NCBI RefSeq assembly: GCF_000003605.2 | Contig: NW_003111210.1 | Coordinates: 1-41,034, forward strand | Direction: 5' to 3' | Length of the DNA stretch: 41,034 nt | Origin: Saccoglossus kowalevskii | Lineage: Eukaryota; Hemichordata; Enteropneusta; Harrimaniidae | Shown here: positions 22,452-35,930 of the stretch, piece by piece | Numbering within the stretch: position 1 is the first letter of the stretch | Layout of the letters: each line of letters begins with the position of its first letter | Program-made: the position numbers and the translations under genes | Notes under the pieces: model-generated | What the model was told of the DNA's origin: nothing | What the model saw: only the letters and a program-made list of their open reading frames with translations | Databases searched by the model: none

Positions 22452-22453
22452 AT
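22429..22453 (+). repeat. 25-bp monomer missing exactly one internal repeat unit
   Basis: GAACACATAG runs straight into CTGTGTTGAAGCC. Twelve bases, the distance between the two internal CACATAGCT copies, are gone. The matching monomers near 6628, 7730 and 38140 are full length, so this is a deletion. It is what slippage or recombination between the two internal direct repeats would produce. Confidence 0.85.
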
Positions 22454-24515
22454 GAATACATAGCTATTCACATAGCTGTGTTGAGCAATGAACACATAGC
22501 TATTCACATAGCTGTGCTGAAGCCATGAACACATAGCTATTCACATAGCTGTGTTGAAGCCATGAACACATAGCTATTCACATAGCTGTGTTGAAGCCAT
22601 GAACACATAGCTATTCACATAGCTGTGTTGAAGCCATGAAAACATAGCAATTCACATAGCTGTGTTGAAGCCATGAACACATAGCTATTCACATAGCTGT
22701 GTTGAAGCCATGAACACATAGCTGTTCACATAGCTGTGTTGAAGCCATCAACACATAGCTATTCACATAGCTGTGTTGAAGCCATGAATACATAGCTATT
22801 CACATAGCTGTGTTGAGCAATGAACACATAGCTATTCACATAACTGTGATGAAGCCATGAACACATAGCTATTCACATAGCTGTGTTGAAGCCATGAACA
22901 CATAGCTATTCACATAGATGTGTTGAGCAATGAACACATAGCTATTCACTTAGCTGTGTTGAAGCCATGAACACATGGCTATTCACATAGCTGTGTTGAA
23001 GCCATGAACACATAGCTATTCACATAGCTGTGTTGAAGCCATGAATACATAGCTATTCACATAGCTGTGTTGAGCAATGAACACATAGCTATTCACATAG
23101 CTGTGTTGAAGCCATGAACACATATCTATTCACATAGCTGTGTTGAAGCCATGAACACATAGCTATTCACATAGCTGTGTTGAAGCCATGAATACATAGC
23201 TATTCACATAGCTGTGTTGAGCAATGAACACATAGCTATTCACATAGCTGTGTTGAAGCCATGAACACATAGCTATTCACATAGCTGTGTTGAAGCCATG
23301 AACACATAGCTATTCACATAGCTGTGTTGAAGCCATGAACACATAGCTATTCACATAGCTGTGTTGAAGCCATGAAAACATAGCTATTCACATAGCTGTG
23401 TTGAAGCCATGAACAAATAGCTATTCACATAGCTGTGTTGAAGCCATGAACACATAGCTATTCACATAGCTGTGTTGAAGCCATGCACACATAACTATTC
23501 ACATAGCTGTGTTGAAGCCATGAACACATAGCTATTCACATAGCTGTGTTGAAGCCATGAACACATAGCTATTCACATAGCTGTGTTGAAGCCATGAATA
23601 CATAGCTATTCACATAGCTGTGTTGAAGCTATGAATACATAGCTATTCACATAGCTGTGTTGAAGCCATAAACACATAGCTATTCACATAGCTGTGTTGA
23701 AGCCATGAACACATAGCTATTCACATAGCTGTATTGAAGCCATGAACACATAGCTATTCACATAGCTGTGTTGAAGCCATGAACACATAGCTATTCACAT
23801 AGCTGTGTTGAAGCCATGAATACATAGCTATTCACATAGCGGTGTTGATCCATGAATACATAGCTATTCACATAGCTGTGTTGAAGCCATGGACACATAG
23901 CTATTCACATAGCTGTGTTGAAGCCATGAACACATAGCTATTCACATAGCTGTGTTGAAGCCATGAAGACATAGCTATTCACATAGCTGTGTTGAAGCCA
24001 TGAACACATAGCTATTGACATAGCTGTGTTGAAGCCATGAACACATAGCTATTGACATAGCTGTGTTGAAGCCATGAACACATAGCTATTCACATAGCTG
24101 TGTTGAAGCCATGAACACATTTATATTCACATAGTTGTGTTTAGCGATGAACACATAGCTATTCACATAGCTGTGTTGAAGCAATGAACACATATCTATT
24201 CACATAGTTGTGTTGAAGCCATGAACACACAGCTATTCACATAGCTGTGTTGAAGCCATGAACACGTAGCTATTCACATAGCTGTGTTGAAGCCATGAAC
24301 ACATAGCTATTCACATAGCTGCGTTGAAGCCATGAACACATAGCTATTCACATAGCTGTGTTGAAGCCATGAATACATAGCTATTCACATAGCTGTGTTG
24401 AGCAATGAACACATAGCTATTCACATAGCTGTGTTGAAGCCATGAACACATAGCTATTCACATAGCTGTGTTGAAGCCATGAACACATAGCTATTCACAT
24501 AGCTGTGTTGAAGCC
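22452..24515 (+). repeat. About 2,064-bp higher-order unit, copy 1
   Basis: Markers recur 2,064 bp downstream: CTGTGCTGA 22512 and 24576, CATGGCTATT 22974 and 25038, GAACAAAT 23411 and 25475, CATAAAC 23667 and 25731, GATCC 23847 and 25911, ACATTTA 24117 and 26181. The length fits 56 monomers with eight of 36 bp. The TTTATA module at its right end stops after GCTGCGTTG near 24335 and joins a different module. Confidence 0.88.
24113..24148 (+). repeat. Degenerate 36-bp unit (TTTATA type), copy 4
   Basis: Lies 270 bp after a GATCC marker, a spacing shared with the units at 26177, 28240 and 36231. Confidence 0.9.
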
Positions 24516-26412
24516 ATGAATACATAGCTATTCACATAGCTGTGTTGAGCAATGAACACATAGCTATTCACATAGCTGTGCTGAAGCCATGAACACATAG
24601 CTATTCACATAGCTGTGTTGAAGCCATGAACACATAGCTATTCACATAGCTGTGTTGAAGCCATGAACACATAGCTATTCACATAGCTGTGTTGAAGCCA
24701 TGAAAACATAGCTATTCACATAGCTGTGTTGAAGCCATGAACACATAGCTATTCACATAGCTGTGTTGAAGCCATGAACACATAGCTATTCACATAGCTG
24801 TGTTGAAGCCATGAACACATAGCTATTCACATAGCTGTGTTGAAGCCATGAATACATAGCTATTCACATAGCTGTGTTGAGCAATGAACACATAGCTATT
24901 CACATAACTGTGATGAAGCCATGAAAACATAGCTATTCACATAGCTGTGTTGAAGCCATGAACACATAGCTATTCACATAGATGTGTTGAGCAATGAACA
25001 CATAGCTATTCACTTAGCTGTGTTGAAGCCATGAACACATGGCTATTCACATAGCTGTGTTGAAGCCATGAACACATAGCTATTCACATAGCTGTGTTGA
25101 AGCCATGAATACATAGCTATTCGCATAGCTGTGTTGAGCAATGAACACATAGCTATTCACATAGCTGTTTTGAAGCCATGAACACATAGCTATTCACATA
25201 GCTGTGTTGAAGCCATGAACACATAGCTATTCACATAGCTGTGTTGAAGCCATGAATACATAGCTATTCACATAGCTGTGTTGAGCAATGAACACATAGC
25301 TATTCACATAGCTGCGTTGAAGCCATGAACACATAGCTATTCACATAGCTGTGTTGAAGCCATGAACACATAGCTATTCACATAGCTGTGTTGAAGCCAT
25401 GAACACATAGCTATTCACATAGCTGTGTTGAAGCCATGAAAACATAGCTATTCACATAGCTGTGTTGAAGCCATGAACAAATAGCTATTCACATAGCTGT
25501 GTTGAAGCCATGAACACATAGCTATTCACATAGCTGTGTTGAAGCCATGCACACATAGCTATTCACATAGCTGTGTTGAAGCCATGAACACATAGCTATT
25601 CACATAGCTGTGTTGAAGCCATGAACACATAGCTATTCACATAGCTGTGTTGAAGCCATGAATACATAGCTATTCACATAGCTGTGTTGAAGCTATGAAT
25701 ACATAGCTATTCACATAGCTGTGTTGAAGCCATAAACACATAGCTATTCACATAGCTGTGTTGAAGCCATGAACACATAGCTATTCACATAGCTGTATTG
25801 AAGCCATGAACACATAGCTATTCACATAGCTGTGTTGAAGCCATGAACACATAGCTATTCACATAGCTGTGTTGAAGCCATGAATACATAGCTATTCACA
25901 TAGCGGTGTTGATCCATGAATACATAGCTATTCACATAGCTGTATTGAAGCCATGGACACATAGCTATTCACATAGCTGTGTTGAAGCCATGAACACATA
26001 GCTATTCACATAGCTGTGTTGAAGCCATGAAGACATAGCTATTCACATAGCTGTGTTGAAGCCATGAACACATAGCTATTGACATAGCTGTGTTGAAGCC
26101 ATGAACACATAGCTATTGACATAGCTGTGTTGAAGCCATGAACACATAGCTATTCACATAGCTTTGTTGAAGCCATGAACACATTTATATTCACATAGTT
26201 GTGTTTAGCGATGAACACATAGCTATTCACATAGCTGTGTTGAAGCAATGAACACATAGCTATTCACATAGTTGTGTTGAAGCCATGAACACACAGCTAT
26301 TCACATAGCTGTGTTGAAGCCATGAACACGTAGCTATTCACATAGCTGTGTTGAAGCCATGAACACATAGCTATTCACATAGCTGCGTTGAAGCCATGAA
26401 CACATAGCTATT
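24516..26412 (+). repeat. About 2,064-bp higher-order unit, copy 2
   Basis: This aligns with copy 1 at offset 2,064 up to GCTGCGTTG near 26385. Local differences include GAAAAC near 24924, TTCGCATAG near 25121 and GCTGTTTTG near 25163. After 26412 a GATGTGTTGAGCAAT/CATGG module follows instead of the expected next monomers, so copies 2 and 3 are separated by a different insert. Confidence 0.88.
26177..26212 (+). repeat. Degenerate 36-bp unit (TTTATA type), copy 5
   Basis: Same sequence and flanks as the unit at 24113, 2,064 bp later. It is preceded by a GCTTTGTTG monomer not present in the other copies. Confidence 0.9.
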
Positions 26413-27420
26413 CACATAGCTGTGTTGAAGCCATGAACACATAGCTATTCACATAGATGTGTTGAGCAATGAACACATAGCTATTCACTTAGCTGTGTTG
26501 AAGCCATGAACACATGGCTATTCACATAGCTGTGTTGAAGCCATGAACACATAGCTATTCACATAGCTGTGTTGAAGCCATGAACACACAGCTATTCACA
26601 TAGCTGTGTTGAAGCCATGAACACATAGCTATTCACATAGCTGTGTTGAGCAACGAACACATAGCTATTCACATAGCTGTGTTGAAGCCATGAACACATA
26701 GCTATTCACATAGCTGTGTTGAAGCCATGAACACATAGCTATTCACGTAGCTGTGTTGAGCAATGAGCACATAGCTATTCACATAGCTGTGTTGAGCCAT
26801 GAATACATAGCTATTCACATAGCTGTGTTGAAGCCATGAACACACAGCTATTCACATAGCTGTGTTGAAGCCATGAACACATTGCTATTCACATAGCTGT
26901 GTTTAAGCCATGAATACATAGCTATTCACATAGCTGTGTTGAAGCCATGAACACATAGCTATTCACATAGCTGTGTTGAAGCCATGAACACATAGCTATT
27001 CACATAGCTGTGTTGAAGCCATGAACACATAGCTATTCACATAGCTGTGTTGAAGCCATGAACACATAGCTATTCACATAGCTGTGTTGAAGCCATGAAT
27101 ACATAGCTATTCACATAGCTGTGTTGAGCAATGAACACATAGCTATTCACATAGCTGTGTTGAAGCCATGAACACATAGCTATTCACATAGCTGTGTTGA
27201 AGCCATGAACACATAGCTATTCACATAGCTGTGTTGAAGCCATGAATACATAGCTATACACATAGCTGTGTTGAGCAATGAACACATAGCTATTCACATA
27301 GCTGTGTTGAAGCCATGAACACATAGCTATTCACATAGCTGTGTTGAAGCCATGAACACATAGCTATTCACATAGCTGTGTTGAGCAATGAACACATAGC
27401 TATTCACATAGCTGTGTTGA
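26413..27420 (+). repeat. CATGG/CAACG module inserted in the 2,064-bp series
   Basis: CATGG at 26513, GAGCAACGAAC near 26649, CACGTAG near 26745, GAGCAC near 26765, CATTGCTATT near 26881 and GTTTAAGCC near 26900 follow the order at 15.06-15.47 kb (offset about 11,450). A CTATACACAT change is private to this copy near 27255. Confidence 0.8.
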
Positions 27421-28800
27421 AGCCATGAAAACATAGCTATTCACATAGCTGTGTTGAAGCCATGAACAAATAGCTATTCACATAGCTGTGTTGAAGCCAT
27501 GAACACATAGCTATTCACATAGCTGTGTTGAAGCCATGCACACATAGCTATTCACATAGCTGTGTTGAAGCCATGAACACATAGCTATTCACATAGCTGT
27601 GTTGAAGCCATGAACACATAGCTATTCACATAGCTGTGTTGAAGCCATGAATACATAGCTATTCACATAGCTGTGTTGAAGCTATGAATACATAGCTATT
27701 CACATAGCTGTGTTGAAGCCATAAACACATAGCTATTCACATAGCTGTGTTGAAGCCATGAACACATAGCTATTCACATAGCTGTGTTGAAGCCATGAAC
27801 ACATAGCTATTCACATAGCTGTGTTGAAGCCATGAACACATAGCTATTCACATAGCTGTATTGAAGCCATGAACACATAGCTATTCACATAGCTGTGTTG
27901 AAGCCATGAACACATAGCTATTCACATAGCTGTGTTGAAGCCATGAATACATAGCTATTCACATAGCGGTGTTGATCCATGAATACATAGCTATTCACAT
28001 AGCTGTGTTGAAGCCATGGACACATAGCTATTCACATAGCTGTGTTGAAGCCATGAACACATAGCTATTCACATAGCTGTGTTGAAGCCATGAAGACATA
28101 GCTATTCACATAGCTGTGTTGAAGCCATGAACACATAGCTATTGACATAGCTGTGTTGAAGCCATGAACACATAGCTATTGACATAGCTGTGTTGAAGCC
28201 ATGAACACATAGCTATTCACATAGCTGTGTTGAAGCCATGAACACATTTATATTCACATAGTTGTGTTTAGCGATGAACACATAGCTATTCACATAGCTG
28301 TGTTGAAGCAATGAACACATAGCTATTCACATAGTTGTGTTGAAGCCATGAACACACAGCTATTCACATAGCTGTGTTGAAGCCATGAACACGTAGCTAT
28401 TCACATAGCTGTGTTGAAGCCATGAACACATAGCTATTCACATAGCTGCGTTGAAGCCATGAACACACAGCTATTCACATAGCTGTGTTGAAGCCTTGAA
28501 CACACAGCTATTCACATAGCTGCGTTGAAGCCATGAACACACAGCTATTCACATAGCTGTGTTGAAGCCATGAACACATAGCTATTCACATAGCTGTGTT
28601 GAGCAATGAACACATAGCTATTCACATAGCTGTGTTGAAGCCATGAACACATAACTATTCACATAGCTGTGTTGAAGCCATGAACACACAGCTGTTCACA
28701 TAGCTGTGTTGAAGCCATGAACACATAGCTATTCACATAGCTGTGTTGAAGCCATGAACACATAGCTATTCACATAGCTGTGTTGAAGCCATGAACACAT
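27421..28800 (+). repeat. About 2,064-bp higher-order unit, copy 3 (right part)
   Basis: GAACAAAT 27464, CATAAAC 27720, GATCC 27974 and ACATTTA 28244 follow the copy 2 order. The CATAAAC to GATCC interval is 254 bp against 180 in copies 1 and 2, a gain of two monomers. From 28040 to about 28789 it also matches 860-1609 at offset 27,180. A fourth, dispersed copy lies at about 35.3-36.7 kb (GATCC 35965). Confidence 0.85.
28240..28275 (+). repeat. Degenerate 36-bp unit (TTTATA type), copy 6
   Basis: Identical to the unit at 1060 and embedded in the same monomer order on both sides. Confidence 0.9.
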
Positions 28801-29400
28801 AGCTATTCACATAGCTGTGTTGAGCAATGAAAACATAGCTATTCACATAGCTGTGTTGAAGCCATGAACACATAGCTATTCGCATAGCTGTGTTGAAGCC
28901 ATGAACACATTTATTTTCACATAGTTGTGTTTAGCGATGAACACATAGCTATTCACATAGCTGTGTTGAAGCAATGAACACATAGCCATTCACATAGTTG
29001 TGTTGAAGCCATGAACACACAGCTATTCACATATCTGTGTTGAAGCCATGAATACATAGCTATTCACATTGCTGTGTTGAAGTCATGAACACATAGCTAT
29101 TCACATAGCTGTGTTGAAGCCATGAACACACAGCTATTCACATAGCTGTGTTGAAGCCATGAACACATAGCTATTCACATAGCTGTGTTGAAGCCATGAA
29201 CACACAGCTATTCACATAGCTGTGTTGAAGCCATGAACACATAGCTATTAACATAGCTGTGTTGAAGCCATGAACACATAGCTATTCACATAGTTGTGTT
29301 GAAGCCATGAACACTTAGCTATTCACATAGCTGTGTTGAAGCCATGAACACATAGCTATTCACATAGCTGTGTTGAAGCCATGGACACAAAGCTATTCAC
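28801..29400 (+). repeat. Partial TTTATA module, alternative left flank, second copy
   Basis: GAAAAC and TTCGCATAG precede the unit 28903-28938, which reads TTTATTTTCAC instead of TTTATATTCAC. CATAGCCATTC and ATATCTG follow, as at 20.2-20.35 kb. Further right come CTATTAACAT near 29244 and a GAACACTTAG change near 29312. Confidence 0.8.
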
Positions 29401-32400
29401 ATTGCTGTGTTGAAGTCATGAACACATAGCTATTCACATAGCTGTGATGTACAATGAACACATAGCTATTCACATAGCTGTGTTGAAGCCATGAACACAC
29501 TTCTACTCACATAGCTGTGTTGAAGCCATGAACACATAGCTATTCACATAGCTGTGTTGAAGCCATGAACACACAGCTATTCACATAGCTGTGTTGAAGC
29601 CGTGAACACATAGCTATTAACATAGCTGTGTTGAAGCCATGAACACACAGCTATTCACATAGCTGTGTTGAAGCCATGAACACATAGCTATTCACATAGC
29701 TGTGTTGAGCAATGAACACATAACTATTCACATAGCTGTGTTGAGCAATGAACACATATCTATTCACATAGATGTGTTGAAGCCATGAACACATAGCTAT
29801 TCACATAGCTGTGTTGAGCAATGAACACATAGCAATTCACATAGCTGTGTTGAGCAATGAACACATAGCTATTCACATAGCTGTGTTGAAGCCATGAACA
29901 CATAGCTATTCACATAGCTGTGTTGAAGCCATGAACACATAGCTATTCACATAGCTGTGTTGAAGCCATGGACACATAGCTATTCACATTGCTGTGTTGA
30001 AGTCATGAACACATAGCTATTCACATAGCTGTGATGTACAATGAACACATAGCTATTCACATAGCTGTGTTGAAGCCATGAACACATAGCTATTCACATA
30101 GCTGTGTTGAAGCCATGAACACATAGCTATTCACATAGCTGTGATGAACAATGAACACATAGCTATTCACATAGATGTGTTGAAGCCATGAACACATAGC
30201 TATTCACATAGCTGTGATGAACAATGAACACATAGCTATTCACATAGCTGTGTTGAGCAATGAACACATAGCTATTCACATAGCTGTGTTGAAGCCCGGA
30301 ACACATAGCTATTCACATAGCTGTGTTGAAGCCATGAACACATAGCTATTCACATAGTTGTGTTGAAGCCATGAACACATAGCTATTCACATAGCTGTGT
30401 TGAAGCCATGAACACACAGCTATTCACATATCTGTGTTGAAGCCATGAACACATAGCTATTCACATAGCTGTGTTGAAGCCATGAATACATAGCTATTCA
30501 CATAGCTGTGTTAAAGCCATGAACACATAGCTATTCACATAGCTGTGTTGAAGCCATGAACACATAGCTATTCACATAGCTGTGTTGAAGCAATGAACAC
30601 ATAGCTATTCACATAGCCGTGTTGAAGGTATGAACACATAGCTATTCACATAGCTGTGTTGAGCAATGAACACATAGCTATTCACATAGCTGTGTTGAAG
30701 TCATGAACACATAGCTATTCACATAGCTGTGTTGAAGCCATGAACACATAGCTATTCACATAGCTGTGATGTACAATGAACACATAGCTATTCACATAGC
30801 TGTGTTGAAGCCATGAACACATAGCTATTCACATAGCTGTGTTGAAGCCATGAACACATAGCTATTCACATAGCTGTGATGAACAATGAACACATAGCTA
30901 TTCACATAGATATGTTGAAGCCATGAACACATAGCTATTCACATAGCTGTGATGAACAATGAACACATAGCTATTCACATAACTGTGTTGAGCAATGAAC
31001 ACATAGCTATTCACATAGCTGTGTTGAAGCCCGGAACACATAGCTATTCACATAGCTGTGTTGAAGCCATGAACACATAGCTATTCACATAGCTGTGTTG
31101 AAGCCATGAACACATAGCTATTCACATAGCTGTGATGAACAATGAACACATAGCTATTCACATAGATGTGTTGAAGCCATGAACACATAGCTATTCACAT
31201 AGCTGTGATGAACAATGAACACATAGCTATTCACATAGCTGTGTTGAGCAATGAACACATAGCTATTCACATAGCTGTGTTGAAGCCCGGAACACATAGC
31301 TATTCACATAGCTGTGTTGAAGCCATGAACACATAGCTATTCACATAGTTGTGTTGAAGCCATGAACACATAGCTATTCACATAGCTGTGTTGAAGCCAT
31401 GAACACACAGCTATTCACATATCTGTGTTGAAGCCATGAACACATAGCTATTCGCATAGCTGTGTTGAAGCCATGAATACATAGCTATTCACATAGCTGT
31501 GTTAAAGCCATGAACACATAGCTATTCACATAGCTGTGTTGAAGCAATGAACACATAGCTATTCACATAGCTGTGTTGAAGCAATGAACACATAGCTATT
31601 CACATAGCCGTGTTGAAGGCATGAACACATAGCTATTCACATAGCTGTGTTGAGCAATGAACACATAGCTATTCACATAGCTGTGTTGAAGTCATGAACA
31701 CATAGCTATTCACATAGCTGTGTTGAAGCCATGAACACATAGCTATTCACATAGCTGTGATGTACAATGAACACATAGCTATTCACATAGCTGTGTTGAA
31801 GCCATGAACACATAGCTATTCACATAGCTGTGATGAACAATGAACATATAGCTATTCACATAGATATGTTGAAGCCATGAACACATAGCTATTCACATAG
31901 CTGTGATGAACAATGAACACATAGCTATTCACATAACTGTGTTGAGCAATGAACACATAGCTATTCACATAGCTGTGTTGAAGCCCGGAACACATAGCTA
32001 TTCACATAGCTGTGTTGAAGCCATGAACACATAGCTATTCACATAGTTGTGTTGAAGCCATGAACACATAGCTATTCACATAGCTGTGTTGAAGTCATGA
32101 ACACATAGCTATTCACATAGCTGTGTTGAAGCCATGAACACATAGCTGTTCACATAGCTGTGTTGAGCAATGAACACATAGCTAGTCACATAGCTGTGTT
32201 GACGCCATGAACACATAGCTATTCACATAGCTGTGTTGAAGCCATGAACACATAGCTATTCACATAGCTGTGTTGAAGCAATGAACAGATAGCTATTCAC
32301 ATAGCTGTGTTGAAGCCATGAACACATAGCTATTCACATATCTGTGTTGAAGCCATGAACACATAGCTATTCACATAGCTGTGTTGAAGCCATGAATACA

Positions 32401-34010
32401 TAGCTATTCACATAGCTGTGTTGAAGCCATGAACACATAGCTATTCACATAGCTGTGTTGAAGCCATGAACACATAGCTATTCACATAGCTGTGTTGAAG
32501 CAATGAACACATAGCTATTCACATAGCCGTATTGAAGGCATGAACACATAGCTATTCACATAGCTGTGTTGAGCAATGAACACATAGCTATTCACATAGC
32601 TGTGTTGAAGTCATGAACACATAGCTATTCACATAGCTGTGTTGAAGCCATGAACACATAGCTATTCACATAGCTGTGTTGAAGCCATGAACACACAGCT
32701 ATTCACATAGCTGTGTTGAAGCCATGAACACACAGCTATTCACATAGCTGTGTTGAAGCCATGAACACATAGCTATTCACATAGCTGTGTTGAGCAATGA
32801 ACACATAGCTATTCACATAGCTGTGTTGAGCAATGAACACATAGCTAGTCACATAGCTGTGTTGAAGCCATGAACACATAGCTATTCACATAGCTGTGTT
32901 GAAGCCATGAACACATAGCTATTCACATTGCTGTGTTGAAGCAATGAACACATAGCTATTCACATAGCTGTGTTGAAGCCATGAACACATAGCTATTCAC
33001 ATAGCTGTGTTGAAGCCATGAACACATAGCTATTCACATAGCTGTGTTGAAGCCATGAATACATAGCTATTCACATAGCTGTGTTGAAGCCATGAACACA
33101 TAGTTATTCACATAGCTGTGTTGAAGCCATGAACACATAGCTATTCACATAGCTGTGTTGAAGCAATGAACACATAGCTATTCACATAGCTGTGTTGAAG
33201 CCATGAACACATAGCTATTCACATAGCTGTGATGAACAATGAACACATAGCTATTCACATAGATATGTTGAAGCCATGAACACATAGCTATTCACATAGC
33301 TGTGTTGAAGCCCGGAACACATAGCTATTCACATAGCTGTGTTGAAGCCATGAACACATAGCTATTCACATAGCTGTGTTGAAGCCATGAACACATAGCT
33401 ATTCACATAGCTGTGTTGAAGCCATGAACACATAGCTATTCACATAGCTGTGATGAACAATGAACACATAGCTATTCACATAGATGTGTTGAAGCCATGA
33501 ACACATAGCTATTCACATAGCTGTGATGAACAATGAACACATAGCTATTCACATAGCTGTGTTGAGCAATGAACACATAGCTATTCACATAGCTGTGTTG
33601 AAGCCCGGAACACATAGCTATTCACATAGCTGTGTTGAAGCCATGAACACATAGCTATTCACATAGTTGTGTTGAAGCCATGAACACATAGCTATTCACA
33701 TAGCTGTGTTGAAGCCATGAACACACAGCTATTCACATATCTGTGTTGAAGCCATGAACACATAGCTATTCACATAGCTGTGTTGAAGCCATGAATACAT
33801 AGCTATTCACATAGCTGTGTTAAAGCCATGAACACATAGCTATTCACATAGCTGTGTTGAAGCCATGAACACATAGCTATTCACATAGCTGTGTTGAAGC
33901 AATGAACACATAGCTATTCACATAGCCGTGTTGAAGGTATGAACACATAGCTATTCACATAGCTGTGTTGAGCAATGAACACATAGCTATTCACATAGCT
34001 GTGTTGAAGC
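29400..34010 (+). repeat. CCCGG/GATGAACAAT module, block 2
   Basis: GAAGCCCGG linkers lie near 30296, 31032, 31287, 31985, 33310 and 33605, and GATGTACAAT near 29448, 30026, 30770 and 31750. Spacings of 255, about 700-735 and about 1,250-1,325 bp between CCCGG sites recur here and in block 1 at 9.4-13.7 kb. GACGCC at 32201 and TAGTTATT at 33101 correspond to 10673 and 11426, with about four extra monomers between them. Consecutive 36-bp GAGCAAT units occur near 29.7-29.87 kb. Confidence 0.85.
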
Positions 34011-34312
34011 CATGAACACATAGCTATTCACATAGCTGAGTTGAAGCCATGAACACATAGCTATTCACATAGCTGTGTTGAAGCCATGAAAACATAGCTA
34101 TTCACATAGCTGTGTTGAAGCCATGAAATACATAGCTATTCACATTGCTGTTGTTGAAGTCATGAACACATAGCTATTCACATAGCTGTGTTGAAGCCAT
34201 GAACACACAGCTATTCACATAGCTGTGTTGAAGCCATGAATACATAGCTATTCACATAGCTGTGTTGAAGCCATGTGACACATAGCTATTCACATAGCTG
34301 TGTTGAAGCCAT
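34011..34312 (+). repeat. Indel-rich monomers at a module junction
   Basis: The unit 34125-34163 is 39 bp, with an added A (GAAATACATAG) and an added T (GCTGTTGTTG). The unit 34275-34312 is 38 bp (CATGTGACAC). A GCTGAGTTG change lies near 34036. One-base insertions are otherwise rare in the array, and here three fall within 190 bp exactly where the CCCGG block gives way to a TTTATA module. Confidence 0.75.
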
Positions 34313-35060
34313 GAACACATAGCTATTCACATAGCTGTGTTGAAGCCATGAAGACATAGCTATTCACATAGCTGTGTTGAAGCCATGAACACATAGCTAT
34401 TGACATAGCTGTGTTGAAGCCATGAACACATAGCTATTGACATAGCTGTGTTGAAGCCATGAACACATAGCTATTCACATAGCTGTGTTGAAGCCATGAA
34501 CACATTTATATTCACATAGTTGTGTTTAGCGATGAACACATAGCTATTCACATAGCTGTGTTGAAGCAATGAACACATAGCTATTCACATAGTTGTGTTG
34601 AAGCCATGAACACACAGCTATTCACATAGCTGTGTTGAAGCCATGAACACGTAGCTATTCACATAGCTGTGTTGAAGCCATGAACACATAGCTATTCACA
34701 TAGCTGCGTTGAAGCCATGAACACACAGCTATTCACATAGCTGTGTTGAAGCCTTGAACACACAGCTATTCACATAGCTGTGTTGAAGCCATGAACACAT
34801 AGCTATTCACATAGCTGCGTTGAAGCCATGAACACACAGCTATTCACATAGCTGTGTTGAAGCCTTGAACACACAGCTATTCACATAGCTGTGTTGAAGC
34901 CATGAACACATAGCTATTCACATAGCTGTGTTGAGCAATGAACACATAGCTATTCACATAGCTGTGTTGAAGCCATGAACACATAACTATTCACATAGCT
35001 GTGTTGAAGCCATGAACACACAGCTATTCACATAGCTGTGGTGAGCAATGAACACATAGC
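34313..35060 (+). repeat. TTTATA module, copy 8
   Basis: GAAGAC 34350, degenerate unit 34498-34533, GCTGCG 34703, GCCTTGAAC 34751 and 34862, and GTGGTGAGCA 35038 recur exactly 1,733 bp downstream (36083, 36231, 36436, 36484, 36595, 36771). After about 35,060 the copies diverge. Confidence 0.88.
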
Positions 35061-35930
35061 TATTCACTTAGCTGTGTTGAAGCCATGAACACATGGCTAT
35101 TCACATAGCTGTGTTGAAGCCATGAACACATAGCTATTCACATAGCTGTGTTGAAGCCATGAATACATAGCTATTCACATAGCTGTGTTGAGCAATGAAC
35201 ACATAGCTATTCACATAGCTGTGTTGAAGCCATGAACACATATCTATTCACATAGCTGTGTTGAAGCCATGAACACATAGCTATTCACATAGCTGTGTTG
35301 AAGCCATGAATACATAGCTATTCACATAGCTGTGTTGAGCAATGAACACATAGCTATTCACATAGCTGTGTTGAAGCCATGAACACATAGCTATTCACAT
35401 AGCTGAGTTGAAGCCATGAACACATAGCTATTCACATAGCTGTGTTGAAGCCATGAACACATAGCTATTCACATAGCTGTGTTGAAGCCATGAAAACATA
35501 GCTATTCACATAGCTGTGTTGAAGCCATGAACAAATAGCTATTCACATAGCTGTGTTGAAGCCATGAACACATAGCTATTCACATAGCTGTGTTGAAGCC
35601 ATGCACACATAGCTATTCACATAGCTGTGTTGAAGCCATGAACACATAGCTATTCACATAGCTGTGTTGAAGCCATGAACACATAGCTATTCACATAGCT
35701 GTGTTGAAGCCATGAATACATAGCTATTCACATAGCTGTGTTGAAGCTATGAATACATAGCTATTCACATAGCTGTGTTGAAGCCATAAACACATAGCTA
35801 TTCACATAGCTGTGTTGAAGCCATGAACACATAGCTATTCACATAGCTGTATTGAAGCCATGAACACATAGCTATTCACATAGCTGTGTTGAAGCCATGA
35901 ACACATAGCTATCCACATAGCTGTGTTGAA
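35061..35930 (+). repeat. CATGG module, then left part of the fourth 2,064-type unit
   Basis: CACTTAGCTG with CATGG at 35092 resembles 22.95-23.1 kb (CATATCTATT follows in both). GAACAAAT near 35529, GCACAC, GCTATGAATAC and CATAAAC then lead to GATCC at 35965, with the 436-bp GAACAAAT-GATCC spacing seen in copies 1 and 2. Confidence 0.8.
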
